A stretch of 64,000 nucleotides of DNA from Azospirillum brasilense. Its GTDB lineage: Bacteria; Pseudomonadota; Alphaproteobacteria; Azospirillales; Azospirillaceae. The notes beneath the pieces are model-generated. The model made no database searches and was not told the DNA's origin. It saw only the letters and a list, made by a program, of their open reading frames with translations. Shown piece after piece: positions 17,117 to 26,488 of the stretch (its first letter is position 1; every line of letters starts with the position of its first letter). A program made the position numbers and the translations under genes. The stretch is from NCBI RefSeq assembly GCF_007827815.1, contig NZ_VITH01000006.1:310001-374000 (forward strand). The letters run 5' to 3'.

Positions 17117-18424
17117 ATGACCGAAGCCTATTTCACCGGCGTCGAGCGCATCCGCTACGAAGGGCCGGACAGCGACACCCCGCTCGCCTACCGCTGGTAC
17201 GACCCCGACCGCATGGTCCTGGGCCGGCGCATGGCCGACCATCTGCGCGTCGCTGTCTGCTACTGGCACAGCTTCTGCTGGCCCGGCTCCGACCCGTTCG
17301 GCGGCGGCACACTGGACCGGCCCTGGATGGGCGGCGGCGATCCGGTGGCGCTGGCCGAAGCGAAGATGGACGTGGCGTTCGAGCTGTTCGAGAAGCTCGG
17401 CGCGCCCTTCTTCACCTTCCACGACCGCGACGTGGCGCCCGAGATGGGCTCGCTGCGGGAAACCCAGGCGACCTTCGCCCGCCTGACCGAGCGGCTGCAG
17501 GGCTGCATCGAGCGCAGCGGCGTCAAGCTGCTGTGGGGCACCGCCAACCTGTTCTCGCACCCGCGCTACATGGCCGGCGCGGCCACCAACCCCGACCCGG
17601 AGGTCTTCGCCTGCGCGGCGGCGCAGGTGCGCGACGCGCTGGAGGCGACGCACCGGCTGGGCGGCGTCAATTACGTGCTGTGGGGCGGGCGTGAGGGCTA
17701 CGACACGCTGCTCAACACCGACATGGCGCGGGAGCTGGACCAGCTCGGCCGCTTCCTGACGATGGTGGTCGAGCACAAGCACAGGATCGGCTTCACCGGC
17801 ACCATCCTGATCGAGCCCAAGCCCATGGAGCCGACCAAGCACCAGTACGACCACGACGTGGCGACGGTCTACGGCTTCCTGAAACGCTACGGGCTGGAGA
17901 GGGAGGTCGCCGTCAACATCGAGGTCAACCACGCCACGCTGGCCGGCCACAGCTTCGAGCACGAGGTGGCGACGGCGCTGGCGCTGGGCGTCTTCGGCTC
18001 CATCGACATGAACCGGGGCGACCCGCAGAACGGCTGGGACACCGACCAGTTCCCCAACGACCATGTGGAGCTGGCGCTGCCCATGGCGCGCATCCTGGAG
18101 GCTGGCGGATTCACCAGCGGCGGCTTCAACTTCGACGCCAAGATCCGGCGCCAGAGCGTCGAACCGGACGACCTGCTGCACGCCCATGTCGGCGGCATCG
18201 ACACGCTGGCCCGCGCGCTGCTGGCCGGGGCGCGCCTCGTCGAGGACGGCCGGCTGCGAGACTTGCGCGCGGAGCGCTACGCCGGCTGGAAGGGCGTTCT
18301 CGGGCAAAGGCTCCTCGGCGGGCTGGATCTGGCCGGCGCGGCGGACGCCGGCCTCGGCCTCGATCCCCGGCCACGCTCGGGCCGGCAGGAGATGCTGGAA
18401 AATCTGGTGAACCGCCTCGTCTGA
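17117..18424 (+). CDS. xylA: Xylose isomerase
   Basis: 435 residues, full length for the class II enzyme. It contains [11 protein letters not shown] (catalytic His/Asp), [48 protein letters not shown] and [11 protein letters not shown], covering the metal sites and the active-site base. It converts D-xylose to D-xylulose with Mg/Mn/Co. AAAGGA lies seven bases before ATG 17117; the GTG-type start at 17102 is less likely. xylB follows 27 bases later. Confidence 0.96.
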   Translation: MTEAYFTGVERIRYEGPDSDTPLAYRWYDPDRMVLGRRMADHLRVAVCYWHSFCWPGSDPFGGGTLDRPWMGGGDPVALAEAKMDVAFELFEKLGAPFFTFHDRDVAPEMGSLRETQATFARLTERLQGCIERSGVKLLWGTANLFSHPRYMAGAATNPDPEVFACAAAQVRDALEATHRLGGVNYVLWGGREGYDTLLNTDMARELDQLGRFLTMVVEHKHRIGFTGTILIEPKPMEPTKHQYDHDVATVYGFLKRYGLEREVAVNIEVNHATLAGHSFEHEVATALALGVFGSIDMNRGDPQNGWDTDQFPNDHVELALPMARILEAGGFTSGGFNFDAKIRRQSVEPDDLLHAHVGGIDTLARALLAGARLVEDGRLRDLRAERYAGWKGVLGQRLLGGLDLAGAADAGLGLDPRPRSGRQEMLENLVNRLV

Positions 18425-18451
18425 GGCCGCCGGCTGATTGGGGGAGGCTCC

Positions 18452-19927
18452 ATGTATCTCGGCATCGACCTGGGGACGTCCGGCGTCAAGGCGGTGCTGG
18501 TCGACGAAGCACAGCGCCTCGTCGGCCAGTCCACCGCGCCGCTGGATGTCAGCCGCCCGCACCCGCTGTGGTCGGAGCAGGACCCGGAGGACTGGTGGGC
18601 CGCCACCGGGCGCGCCGTCGCCGGCCTGCGCGCCGCCCATCCCGACGCGATGGCGGCGGTGCGGGGGATCGGCCTGTCGGGGCAGATGCACGGGGCGACC
18701 CTGCTCGACCGGCAGGATCGCGTGCTGCGCCCGGCCATCCTGTGGAACGACGGGCGCAGTGGTGCGGAATGCGCGGAGCTGGAGCGCCGCGCGCCCACCC
18801 TGCGCGCCATCGCCGGCAACCGCGCCATGCCCGGCTTCACCGCGCCCAAGCTGCTGTGGGTCGCCGCACACGAGCCGGAGCTGTTCACGGCGGTCGCCAA
18901 GGTGTTGTTGCCCAAGGACTGGCTGCGCCTGCGCATGACCGGCGACCACGCTTCGGATCTGTCGGATTCCGCCGGCACGCTGTGGCTGGACGTCGGCCGG
19001 CGCGCGTGGTCGGACGAGTTGCTGGCCGCCACGGGGCTCGGCGAGGCGCACATGCCGCGGCTGTACGAAGGATGCCAGCCCACCGGTGCGCTGCGGGCGG
19101 AGGTCGCCGCCGACTGGGGCGTTCCGCCGGGAACCGTGGTGGCGGCCGGGGCCGGGGACAACGCGGCCGGCGCGGTGGGAGTCGGGGTGGTGGCGCCGGG
19201 CAGCGCCTTCCTGTCGCTGGGCACCTCGGGCGTGCTGTTCGTCAGCGGCGACCGCTTCGCGCCCAACCCCGAACGCGGGGTGCACGCCTTCTGCCACGCC
19301 CTGCCCGGCCGCTGGCACCAGATGTCGGTGATGCTGAGCGCGGCGAGCTGCCTGTCCTTCGCCGCCCGCCTGACCGGCGCCGCGGACGAGGCGGCGCTGC
19401 TGCGCGAGGCCGAAGCCTATGACGGCGACCCCGGCGCCCTGGTCTTCCTGCCTTACCTGTCGGGGGAGCGCACGCCGCACAACGACCCGCACGCCAAGGG
19501 CGTCTTTTTCGGCCTGACCCACGACACCGACCGCGGGGCGCTCGCCCGCGCGGTGCTGGAGGGGGTGGCCTTCGCCTTCGCTGATGGGCTGGAGTCCCTG
19601 GAAGAAGCTGGCGGGCGCGTCGAGCGGTTCCTGGTGATCGGCGGCGGCGCGCGCAGCGCCCTGTGGGGCCGCATCCTGGCGAGCGCGCTCGGCCGGCCGC
19701 TCGACTACCCGGTGGGGGGCGAGGTCGGCCCGGCCTTCGGGGCGGCCCGTCTGGCGCGCCTCGCGGTGACGGGCGAGGAGCCCGACGCCGTGTGCCGGCC
19801 CCTGGAGATCCGCCACACCGTGGAGCCGGACCCGGCCCTGGCTGCCGCCCTGGCGCCACGCCGCCGCCTGTTCCGCCGCCTCTACGGCGACCTGACGGCG
19901 GCCTTCCGCGAGGCCGGCGGGGCCTGA
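18452..19927 (+). CDS. xylB: Xylulokinase
   Basis: 491 residues of the FGGY carbohydrate kinase family. It begins YLGIDLGTSGVKAVLVDE (phosphate-binding loop) and contains GIGLSGQMHG. The catalytic Asp is in GAGDNAAGAVG, and LVIGGGARSALWG supplies the C-terminal adenine-binding loop. It phosphorylates D-xylulose to D-xylulose 5-phosphate for the pentose phosphate pathway. It is the last gene of the cassette; a convergent GntR gene ends six bases downstream. Confidence 0.95.
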   Translation: MYLGIDLGTSGVKAVLVDEAQRLVGQSTAPLDVSRPHPLWSEQDPEDWWAATGRAVAGLRAAHPDAMAAVRGIGLSGQMHGATLLDRQDRVLRPAILWNDGRSGAECAELERRAPTLRAIAGNRAMPGFTAPKLLWVAAHEPELFTAVAKVLLPKDWLRLRMTGDHASDLSDSAGTLWLDVGRRAWSDELLAATGLGEAHMPRLYEGCQPTGALRAEVAADWGVPPGTVVAAGAGDNAAGAVGVGVVAPGSAFLSLGTSGVLFVSGDRFAPNPERGVHAFCHALPGRWHQMSVMLSAASCLSFAARLTGAADEAALLREAEAYDGDPGALVFLPYLSGERTPHNDPHAKGVFFGLTHDTDRGALARAVLEGVAFAFADGLESLEEAGGRVERFLVIGGGARSALWGRILASALGRPLDYPVGGEVGPAFGAARLARLAVTGEEPDAVCRPLEIRHTVEPDPALAAALAPRRRLFRRLYGDLTAAFREAGGA

Positions 19928-19933
19928 GGCGTC

Positions 19934-20611
19934 TCAGCTCTTGGCGATCTCGCCGAGCACGTCCTTGGCGAGGCTGCGGATGTGCCCCTCCATGGCGGCG
20001 CGGGCCTGCGCCGGGTCGCCGGTTTCCAAAGCAGCGATGACGTCGAGATGCTCGTCGCAGTCCGGACGGATGCGCGACGGCAGGCCGGACAGCTCGAACA
20101 GCCGCGTGGTCACCCGCAGGTCGCGGATGATCTGCGCCAGCACGGCGTTGCCGGACGCCTCGGCGATCAAGGTGTGCAGCTCCTCGTCGGCCGCCCAATG
20201 ATCCTCGAAGCGGATCTTGGGCTCGTCGCGCAGCCGCAGCATCTCGGCCTTCACCGCCTGCAGGCGGACCGGGTCGATGCGCGACGCGGCGGCGGCGATC
20301 GCCTCCCCCTCCAGAATCTCGCGCAGGCGCATGCTCTGGAAATACTCGCGGTTGGAGACCTCGCGCACCCGGTAGGGGCGGTTGAACTCCTTGCGGATCA
20401 GCCCCTCGCTGGCCAGCCGGACCAGCGCCTCGCGGATCGGCGTGCGCGAGATGCTGAGCGCGGTGGCCAGCCGGTCCTCGACGATCACCTCGCCGCTGGG
20501 GATGCGGCGGTCGAGGATCATCTCCAGGATGGTCCGGTAGGCCATGCTCGCCAGATTCACGCCGGCGGTTGCCGGGCTCGCGGTTTTCGGGCCGTCCATG
20601 TCCGTGCTCAT
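19934..20611 (-). CDS. GntR-family regulator, FCD subfamily (first of two related copies)
   Basis: 225 residues. The winged HTH (residues ~20-85, SISRTPIREALVRLASEGLI) is followed by an all-helical FCD ligand domain. Likely metal or ligand His residues are in AADEELHTLIAEASGN and MEGHIRSLA. ATG 20611 starts the homology; upstream codons of the open frame are not family-like. It is the last gene of a minus-strand series (fused oxidoreductase, ABC ATPase, this regulator). It closely resembles the regulator at 27195-27878 in the divergent arm, including the shared MREALVRL and M-R-E-x-LE segments. Both may bind the GTATAC repeats at 24554. Confidence 0.88.
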   Translation of the reverse strand: MSTDMDGPKTASPATAGVNLASMAYRTILEMILDRRIPSGEVIVEDRLATALSISRTPIREALVRLASEGLIRKEFNRPYRVREVSNREYFQSMRLREILEGEAIAAAASRIDPVRLQAVKAEMLRLRDEPKIRFEDHWAADEELHTLIAEASGNAVLAQIIRDLRVTTRLFELSGLPSRIRPDCDEHLDVIAALETGDPAQARAAMEGHIRSLAKDVLGEIAKS

Positions 20612-20723
20612 ACCAAGTCCTGCCACCTGACGCTGATTTCTCTCTAACAAAGCAGACGAATCGTTGTCCTGCAAAGCTTCTCGACGATCCATCCGGATGG
20701 CGGGATGCGGCGCGGCGCCCTTT

Positions 20724-21452
20724 TCAATGCTGCAAAATCTTGGCGAGGAACTGGGTGGCGCGCTCCGAGCGCTGGGTCTCGAAGAACTCGGCCTTGGTGC
20801 AATCCTCAATGATGCTGCCATGGTCCATGAAAATCACCCGGTGGGCGACCTTGCGGGCGAAGCCCATCTCGTGGGTGACGCAGATCATCGTCATGCCCTC
20901 GTTGGCCAGCTCGACCATGACGTCGAGCACCTCGTTGATCATCTCCGGGTCGAGCGCGGAGGTCGGCTCGTCGAACAGGATGGCGATCGGGTCCATCGCC
21001 AGCGCGCGGGCGATGGCGACGCGCTGCTGCTGCCCGCCGGAGAGCTGGCCGGGATACTTGTGCGCCTGATTGCCCAGCCCGACCCGCCTCAGCAGCGCCT
21101 CGCCCTTGGCCTCGGCCTCCGCCGTCGCGCGGCCCAGCACCTTGCGCTGCGACAGGGTCAGGTTCTGCATGATGGTCAGGTGGGGGAACAGCTCGAAGTT
21201 CTGGAACACCATGCCGACGCGAGCGCGCAGCGCCGTCATGTTGGTGCTCCGCCCGCCGACGTCGATGCCGTCCACCTGGATGCGGCCGGACTGGAAGGGC
21301 TCCAGCCCGTTGACGCACTTGATCAGCGTCGACTTGCCCGAGCCGGAGGGGCCGCAGACCACCACGACCTCCCCCTTCCGCACGGTGGTCGTGCAGTTCT
21401 TCAGGACCTGGAAGGTGCCGTAGTGCTTGCTGACGTTCTCGATGGCGATCAT
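20724..21452 (-). CDS. Polar amino-acid ABC transporter ATP-binding protein (GlnQ/HisP type)
   Basis: 242 residues. Walker A is CGPSGSGKST, followed by the GMVFQNFELFPHLT Q-loop, the LSGGQQQRVAIARAL signature, the ILFDEPTSALDPE Walker B and CVTHEMGFARKVA. These are the textbook motifs of the polar amino-acid uptake (PAAT) subfamily. The binding protein (25589) and permease (26489) lie in the divergent arm, so the transporter genes are split between two operons. Only one permease gene is present; it presumably forms a homodimer. Confidence 0.92.
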   Translation of the reverse strand: MIAIENVSKHYGTFQVLKNCTTTVRKGEVVVVCGPSGSGKSTLIKCVNGLEPFQSGRIQVDGIDVGGRSTNMTALRARVGMVFQNFELFPHLTIMQNLTLSQRKVLGRATAEAEAKGEALLRRVGLGNQAHKYPGQLSGGQQQRVAIARALAMDPIAILFDEPTSALDPEMINEVLDVMVELANEGMTMICVTHEMGFARKVAHRVIFMDHGSIIEDCTKAEFFETQRSERATQFLAKILQH

Positions 21453-21526
21453 GCGGCTTCTCTTGCGGATGGGCGGCGCCGCTGCGGCGCCGGGCGTTGA
21501 AGGACGGGGGCGGTTCGGCGGACGCG

Positions 21527-24481
21527 TCAGCGGAACCGGTCGAGCAGGAAGGGCGTCGGGTCGATGTCGGTGCGGCCGTCCAGCAGCAGGTCGGCGGTCA
21601 TGCGGGCGACGACCGGGGCCAGCGTGTAGCCGTTCGACGTCACCGTGTTGAAGAATCCGGGCAGGCCGGGCACCGGGCCGATGATCGGCGCGCCGTCGAT
21701 GTTGATGTTCATCGCCGCCCAGGCGCGCACGACATGCAGCCCAGCGATCTGCGGCAGCACATGGCGAGCGACCCACAGGTTGCCCTCGATGCTGGAGCGT
21801 GACACCGTGTTGAAGCGGCGCGCCGGGTCGAAGACGGCGGTCCAGGCGCCGCCGATGATCAGCCCGCCGGTGACCGCCTGCTTCAGGCTGAGATGGCGGT
21901 CGGCGTGGGCGACGAGCTGGCTGACCAGCTTGGGCGCCGGCTCGGTGACGATCATCTGCAGCGGTGCGCTGTGCACCGGCACGTCGATGCCGACCAGCCG
22001 CCCGGTCTCGCGCGCCCAGGGGCCGCTGGCGTTGATGATCTGCTTGGCGCGGATGCGGCAGCGCGGGGTCTCCACCCGCCAGCCGCCGCCCTCGACCGCC
22101 GGAGCCGCGGCGATGCCGGTGACGTTGACCCCGCGCAGGAAGCGGGCGCCGTGGCGGCGCGCCTGCTCCAGCACGGCGTAGGTGGCGCGCAGCGGGTTGA
22201 TCTTGCCCTCCTGCGGGGCGTATTCGGCGCCGACCAGCTCCTCCGACAAGGCGGGGGCGAGGCGGCGCAGCTCGGCCGCGTCGATGATGGCGTTCTCGAC
22301 GCCGTACCGCCGCTCCAGCGCCGCCTTGGCGCGCAGGAAGTCCATGCCGGCCGGGCTGTCGGCGACCATCAGGCCGCCGGTGACGGCCAGCTCGAAATCG
22401 ACGCCGCAGGCGCGCTCCAGGTCGCGCCACAGCGCGATGGAGCGCGGTCCGAGCGCCAGCGTCGCCGCCGCCGGGCCGCCGCCCGCCTCGGCCTTGGCGC
22501 CGAAGTCGAAGGACAGGAGCTGGACGTGCAGGCTGCCGGCGTTGGCGCCTGAGGCCTGCAGGTTGGTGTCGCCGCGCTCGACCACCAGCACGTCGCGGCC
22601 GGCCTGGGTCAGATAGTAGGCGAGGCAGGCGCCGACCACGCCGCCGCCGACGATCAGGATCTCGGCCTCCTGGTCGGGCAGCGGGCCGTCCTCCAGCGGG
22701 CGGGCGAGGTTGGGGGTGATGGCGCGCTGGTGGCCGCCCCATTCCGGCTTCTCGAAGGCGAAGGCGCCGGCCGGGGTCGGCTTGGCCGGCAGGCGCGGCG
22801 CCAGATACTGCTCGGCGGCGCGCCGCCGGCCGGTGGCCTGCTCCAGCAGCAGGGCGGCGGTCGCGGCGCAGTAGCGGCCCTGGCAGCGGCCCATGCCGAG
22901 CCGGGTGTTGCGCTTCAGCGCGGCGAGGCTGTCGTGGCCGGCGGCGATCTCGGCGCGGACCTGCCCGAAGGTGACCTCCTCGCAGCGGCACAGCATCGCC
23001 TCGTCGGGCACGGCGTCGAGGCGCGGCGGCGGTGCCTGGTAGATCGACCACAGCGCGGCCTGGAAGCCCTCGGCCCGCCGCAGGTCGGTCCGCGCCCGCC
23101 GGCCCTGCTCCGGGTCGGTGTCGACGAAGCCGAGCTGGGCGGCGGCGACGATCCCGGCGAGGGTTCCGCGCGCCTGCGCCACCTTCGACCCGCCGAGATC
23201 GACGCCGTCGCCGACCGCGAAGACGCCGGGCAGGCTGGTGGCGCCGTCCTCCGCCGTCTCGGTGGCGAGGTAGCCGAGATGGCGGTCGACCAGCCGATGG
23301 GCGCAGCCGAGCGCGCGGGCGATCTCGGTGGAGGGGATGAAGCCGTAGCCCAGGCACAGCGCGTCGGCGGGAACGGAGACGGCTTCGCCCAGCCGCGGCG
23401 CGCCGTCGGCACCGAGCGGGGCGTAGCGCACCTGCTCCAGACGCTCCCCGCCCTCCGCCGCGACGATCCCGTGCGACCACAGCACCGGTACCCCGGCGCG
23501 CCGCAGCCGCAGCAGATAGCGGGCGCCGTCGCCGATCAGGCCGGGGGACGAGCGGATGGCCGTCCACAGGGCGCGCCACTGGGCGGGCGACGGGCGCGGC
23601 GCGCTTTCCAGCACGGCGGCGACGGTGACGCCGCCCTCGACCAGTTCGCAGGCCAGTTGCAGGTTCAGCGGGCCGTTGCCGGCGATCACCACCCGGCGGC
23701 CGGGCGCCACCCGGTAGGCGCGCGCCAGGGTCTGCCCGGCCCCGGTGGTCATCACGCCGGGCAGCGTCCAGCCCGCGAAGGGCGCCGGCCGTTCGTAGGC
23801 GCCGCTGGCGATCACCAGCCGGCGCGGCCGGTAGACGGTCTCGCGCCCGGCGACGACGGCGACGACCTCGTCGGGGGCATGGGCGCCCCACACCGTCGCC
23901 TCCTGGACAATCGTCGCGCCGGCCAGCCGCGCCGCGTCGACCAGGGCGCGGCCGGCGCGGAACTGGCGGTCGGTCGGCCGGTCGGCCCGGTGCGACGGGG
24001 CCAATGGCTTGAAATACTGGCCGCCGCTCTGCGGCCGTTCGTCGAGCACGACCACCTCGGCGCCGCGCCGCGCCGCCGCTTCCGCCGCCGCCAGACCGGC
24101 CGGGCCGGCGCCGAGCACCAGCAGATCCGGCGTCCGCTCCTCCGGCGCCGCGCCCTGCGGCGGCGGCACCAGCGGGGCCAGCGGATCGGCGGCGGTCCCG
24201 GCCGGCGGCTGCGAGCGGACGACCTGCCCCTCGGCCACCTTGGTCAGGCAGGCGCGCTGGCTCGCCTTGCCGTCCACCGTCACCAGACACTCGAAGCAGG
24301 CGCCCATCCCGCAATAGAGGCCGCGACGCCCGCCGTCGCGGGTGTGGCGGTAGGCCGCGACGCCGTGCGCCGCCAGGGCGGCCGCCACGGTCTCGCCGGC
24401 CAGCGCGGGAATCCGCTCGCCGTCGTAGGTGATCTCGATGGGGGCGCCGTCGCGGCGGACGTTGGGATGGTCGAGGCGCAT
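21527..24481 (-). CDS. Fused [2Fe-2S]/FAD/BFD/DAO oxidoreductase (D-hydroxyproline- or opine-dehydrogenase-like, HcnABC fusion)
   Basis: 984 residues made of modules that are usually separate subunits. Residues ~10-90 form a [2Fe-2S] ferredoxin-like domain (Cys57, 62, 65, 78). Residues ~118-480 are a pyridine-nucleotide-disulfide-type FAD domain with GAGPAG and the GDGVDLGGS flavin motif. A BFD-like [2Fe-2S] segment follows with Cys498, 500, 533, 538. Residues ~606-975 are a D-amino-acid-oxidase fold starting VGGGVVGACLAYYL. The same parts occur as the gamma, alpha and beta subunits of D-hydroxyproline dehydrogenase, opine oxidase and hydrogen cyanide synthase. It should oxidise a secondary or D-amino acid and pass electrons to the respiratory chain. 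The neighbouring DapA-family gene parallels the hydroxyproline pathway. No frameshift or stop interrupts the fusion. Confidence 0.88.
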   Translation of the reverse strand: MRLDHPNVRRDGAPIEITYDGERIPALAGETVAAALAAHGVAAYRHTRDGGRRGLYCGMGACFECLVTVDGKASQRACLTKVAEGQVVRSQPPAGTAADPLAPLVPPPQGAAPEERTPDLLVLGAGPAGLAAAEAAARRGAEVVVLDERPQSGGQYFKPLAPSHRADRPTDRQFRAGRALVDAARLAGATIVQEATVWGAHAPDEVVAVVAGRETVYRPRRLVIASGAYERPAPFAGWTLPGVMTTGAGQTLARAYRVAPGRRVVIAGNGPLNLQLACELVEGGVTVAAVLESAPRPSPAQWRALWTAIRSSPGLIGDGARYLLRLRRAGVPVLWSHGIVAAEGGERLEQVRYAPLGADGAPRLGEAVSVPADALCLGYGFIPSTEIARALGCAHRLVDRHLGYLATETAEDGATSLPGVFAVGDGVDLGGSKVAQARGTLAGIVAAAQLGFVDTDPEQGRRARTDLRRAEGFQAALWSIYQAPPPRLDAVPDEAMLCRCEEVTFGQVRAEIAAGHDSLAALKRNTRLGMGRCQGRYCAATAALLLEQATGRRRAAEQYLAPRLPAKPTPAGAFAFEKPEWGGHQRAITPNLARPLEDGPLPDQEAEILIVGGGVVGACLAYYLTQAGRDVLVVERGDTNLQASGANAGSLHVQLLSFDFGAKAEAGGGPAAATLALGPRSIALWRDLERACGVDFELAVTGGLMVADSPAGMDFLRAKAALERRYGVENAIIDAAELRRLAPALSEELVGAEYAPQEGKINPLRATYAVLEQARRHGARFLRGVNVTGIAAAPAVEGGGWRVETPRCRIRAKQIINASGPWARETGRLVGIDVPVHSAPLQMIVTEPAPKLVSQLVAHADRHLSLKQAVTGGLIIGGAWTAVFDPARRFNTVSRSSIEGNLWVARHVLPQIAGLHVVRAWAAMNINIDGAPIIGPVPGLPGFFNTVTSNGYTLAPVVARMTADLLLDGRTDIDPTPFLLDRFR

Positions 24482-24553
24482 GGGCGGGCGGCTGTGTCCG
24501 GATTGCGGTGGGAAGCGGCATTTCGAGGGTGCGTCAAAATGCGCTGGATTCCT

Positions 24554-24570
24554 GTATACAGATAGTATAC
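24554..24570. promoter_or_regulatory. Candidate GntR (FCD) operator: two GTATAC sites one helical turn apart
   Basis: GTATAC at 24554-24559 and again at 24565-24570, 11 bp apart, in the 139-bp gap between the divergent oxidoreductase and DapA-family genes. GTATAC-type palindromes are usual cores for FCD-GntR regulators, and two such regulators belong to this locus. The surrounding 40 bases are distinctly AT-rich. Confidence 0.55.
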
Positions 24571-24620
24571 GAGTAGTATTTAGGCAAGGTCAAAAATTAG
24601 GCAGGAGCTTGGGGGAACCC

Positions 24621-25541
24621 ATGACGGCATTGCGCGGCACCTACACGGTTCTCATCACCCCCTTCACCGCCGACGGCGGCGCTGTGGACGTTCCGGCCCT
24701 CAAGAAGCTGGTGAACTGGCAGATCGAGCAGGGCATCCACGGGCTGATCCCGCTCGGCAGCACCGGCGAGTTCCTGTCGATGACCCCGGAGGAGCGGGCC
24801 CAGGTCATCGAGATCTGCGTGCAAGAATCGGCGGGCCGCGTGCCCGTGCTGATCGGCACCGGCGCGGAATGGACCCGCGACGCCGTCGCCCACGCCAAGG
24901 AAGCGGAGCGGATGGGGGCCGACGGGATCATGGTGATCCCGCCCTATTACAGCTCCCCGACCCCCGACGAGCTGTTCGAGCATTACCGCCGCATCGGCGA
25001 GGCGATCTCGCTGCCGGTGATGATCTACAACAACCCGGCGACCGCCAACGTCGACCTCACCCCGCCGATCGTCGCGCGGCTGAGCGAGATCGACAATGTG
25101 CTCTACATCAAGGAATCGACGTTGGAGGTGACGCGGGTCCGCGACATCATCGAGCTGTGCGGCGACCGCATGACGGTGTTCGCCGGCATCCTCGGCTACG
25201 AATCCTTCTGGCTTGGCGCCCAGGGCTGGGTCGCCGTCTGCTCCAACCTGATCCCGCGCGATTCGGCCCGGCTGTTCGAGCTGGTGGCCGACCACAACGA
25301 CAAGGATCAGGCGCTGGCGCTCTACAAGAAGATGCTGCCGATCGTCCGCTGGGTCGGCGGCCACCGCTACGTCGCCGCGTCGAAGGCCGGGCTGGGCATG
25401 ATGGGCCTGGCCGTGGGCGAACCGCGCGCGCCGCGCCTGCCGCTGCCGGCGGGCGACGCCGAGGCCCTGCGCGCCGATCTGGCGGCTTACGGGCTGATCA
25501 ATTCCCTGGGCGCTCCCTCCGTTGCCGGAGCCGGGCGCTGA
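24621..25541 (+). CDS. DapA (dihydrodipicolinate synthase/NAL) family lyase or deaminase
   Basis: 306 residues, a full-length class I aldolase-like TIM barrel. It shows LITPFTADG at the N-terminus, GSTGEFLSMTPEER, the MIYNNPATANVDL tyrosine loop, and the Schiff-base lysine in YIKEST (~residue 160). In hydroxyproline catabolism a member of this family (LhpC/HypD) deaminates and dehydrates pyrroline-4-hydroxy-2-carboxylate to alpha-ketoglutarate semialdehyde. The linked D-amino-acid-oxidase-like fusion makes that kind of reaction attractive here. ATG 24621 follows GGGGGAA at a good distance; codons upstream are leader. It is the first gene of the plus-strand arm. Confidence 0.85.
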   Translation: MTALRGTYTVLITPFTADGGAVDVPALKKLVNWQIEQGIHGLIPLGSTGEFLSMTPEERAQVIEICVQESAGRVPVLIGTGAEWTRDAVAHAKEAERMGADGIMVIPPYYSSPTPDELFEHYRRIGEAISLPVMIYNNPATANVDLTPPIVARLSEIDNVLYIKESTLEVTRVRDIIELCGDRMTVFAGILGYESFWLGAQGWVAVCSNLIPRDSARLFELVADHNDKDQALALYKKMLPIVRWVGGHRYVAASKAGLGMMGLAVGEPRAPRLPLPAGDAEALRADLAAYGLINSLGAPSVAGAGR

Positions 25542-25588
25542 CCGGGTGTGAGTGCTGGACCGTCCAACCAAGACAGAAGGTGACCACG

Positions 25589-26416
25589 ATGACCATTCGC
25601 ACGCTGCTGATCGCCGCCGGCCTGACCCTGTTCGCGCTGCCGGCCGCCGCCCAAACCGCCTGCAAGCCGGCGGTGGCCGATTCCGAGCTGGTCAAGCCCG
25701 GCACGCTGGTGATGTCGACCAACCCGACCCTGCCGCCGATGCAGTTCGTCGACTCCAACGGCCAGCTGAAGGGTATGCGCATCACGCTGGGCAACGAGAT
25801 CGCCAAGCGGCTCTGCCTGACCCCGGAATATGTCCGCATCGAGTTCTCGGCGATGATCCCCGGCCTCCAGGCCGGCCGCTGGGACCTGATCAACACCGGC
25901 ATCTTCTGGACCGAGGAGCGGGCCAAGATGATGCCGATGATCAACTATGAATCCCAGGCGATCAGCATCTCGGTGTCCAAGGGCAACCCGCTGAAGATCA
26001 CCAAGCCGGAGGACCTGTCGGGCCGCCCGGTCGGCGTCGAGCTGGGCGGCTTCGAGGAGCGCAAGCTCCGCGAACTCGACAAGATGATTGTCGCCAAGGG
26101 GCTGAAGCCGATCGAGATCAAGACCTTCGACAACTTCGCCACGGCCTATCAGGCGCTGCGCGCCGGCCAGACCGAGGCGTCGGTGGCCATCGACCCGACG
26201 GCGGCCGAATACAGCAAGCGCGGCGACTTCGACCGCGCCCTGCACGGCCTGTTCCCCACCCCGGTCGCCCTGGCGATGAAGAGCAAGGCGCTGAGCGAGG
26301 CGGTGGTGGCCGTCCTCAACGACATGCAGAAGGACGGCTCCTACAAGGCCCTGATGGAGGAGTACGGCCTGCTGCCCAACGACGGCGCCTTCAAGGTCAA
26401 CGGCCCGGGCATGTGA
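25589..26416 (+). CDS. Polar amino-acid ABC transporter substrate-binding protein
   Basis: 275 residues. A signal peptide (MTIRTLLIAAGLTLFALPAA, cleavage near AAA-QT) precedes a type II binding fold of SBP family 3. Recognisable blocks are LVMSTNPTLPPMQFVDSNG, LGNEIAKRL, GRWDLINTGIFWTEER and YQALRAGQTEASV. It would hand a small amino-acid-like solute to the permease at 26489 and the ATPase at 20724. GAAGG lies before the ATG at 25589. Confidence 0.9.
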   Translation: MTIRTLLIAAGLTLFALPAAAQTACKPAVADSELVKPGTLVMSTNPTLPPMQFVDSNGQLKGMRITLGNEIAKRLCLTPEYVRIEFSAMIPGLQAGRWDLINTGIFWTEERAKMMPMINYESQAISISVSKGNPLKITKPEDLSGRPVGVELGGFEERKLRELDKMIVAKGLKPIEIKTFDNFATAYQALRAGQTEASVAIDPTAAEYSKRGDFDRALHGLFPTPVALAMKSKALSEAVVAVLNDMQKDGSYKALMEEYGLLPNDGAFKVNGPGM

Positions 26417-26488
26417 GTGGGTGCGGGCGGCGGCGGGGCGCGTCCCGGCCGCCGCCCGCGCGACGGATAAGAGCGAAAGGTTGACGGA

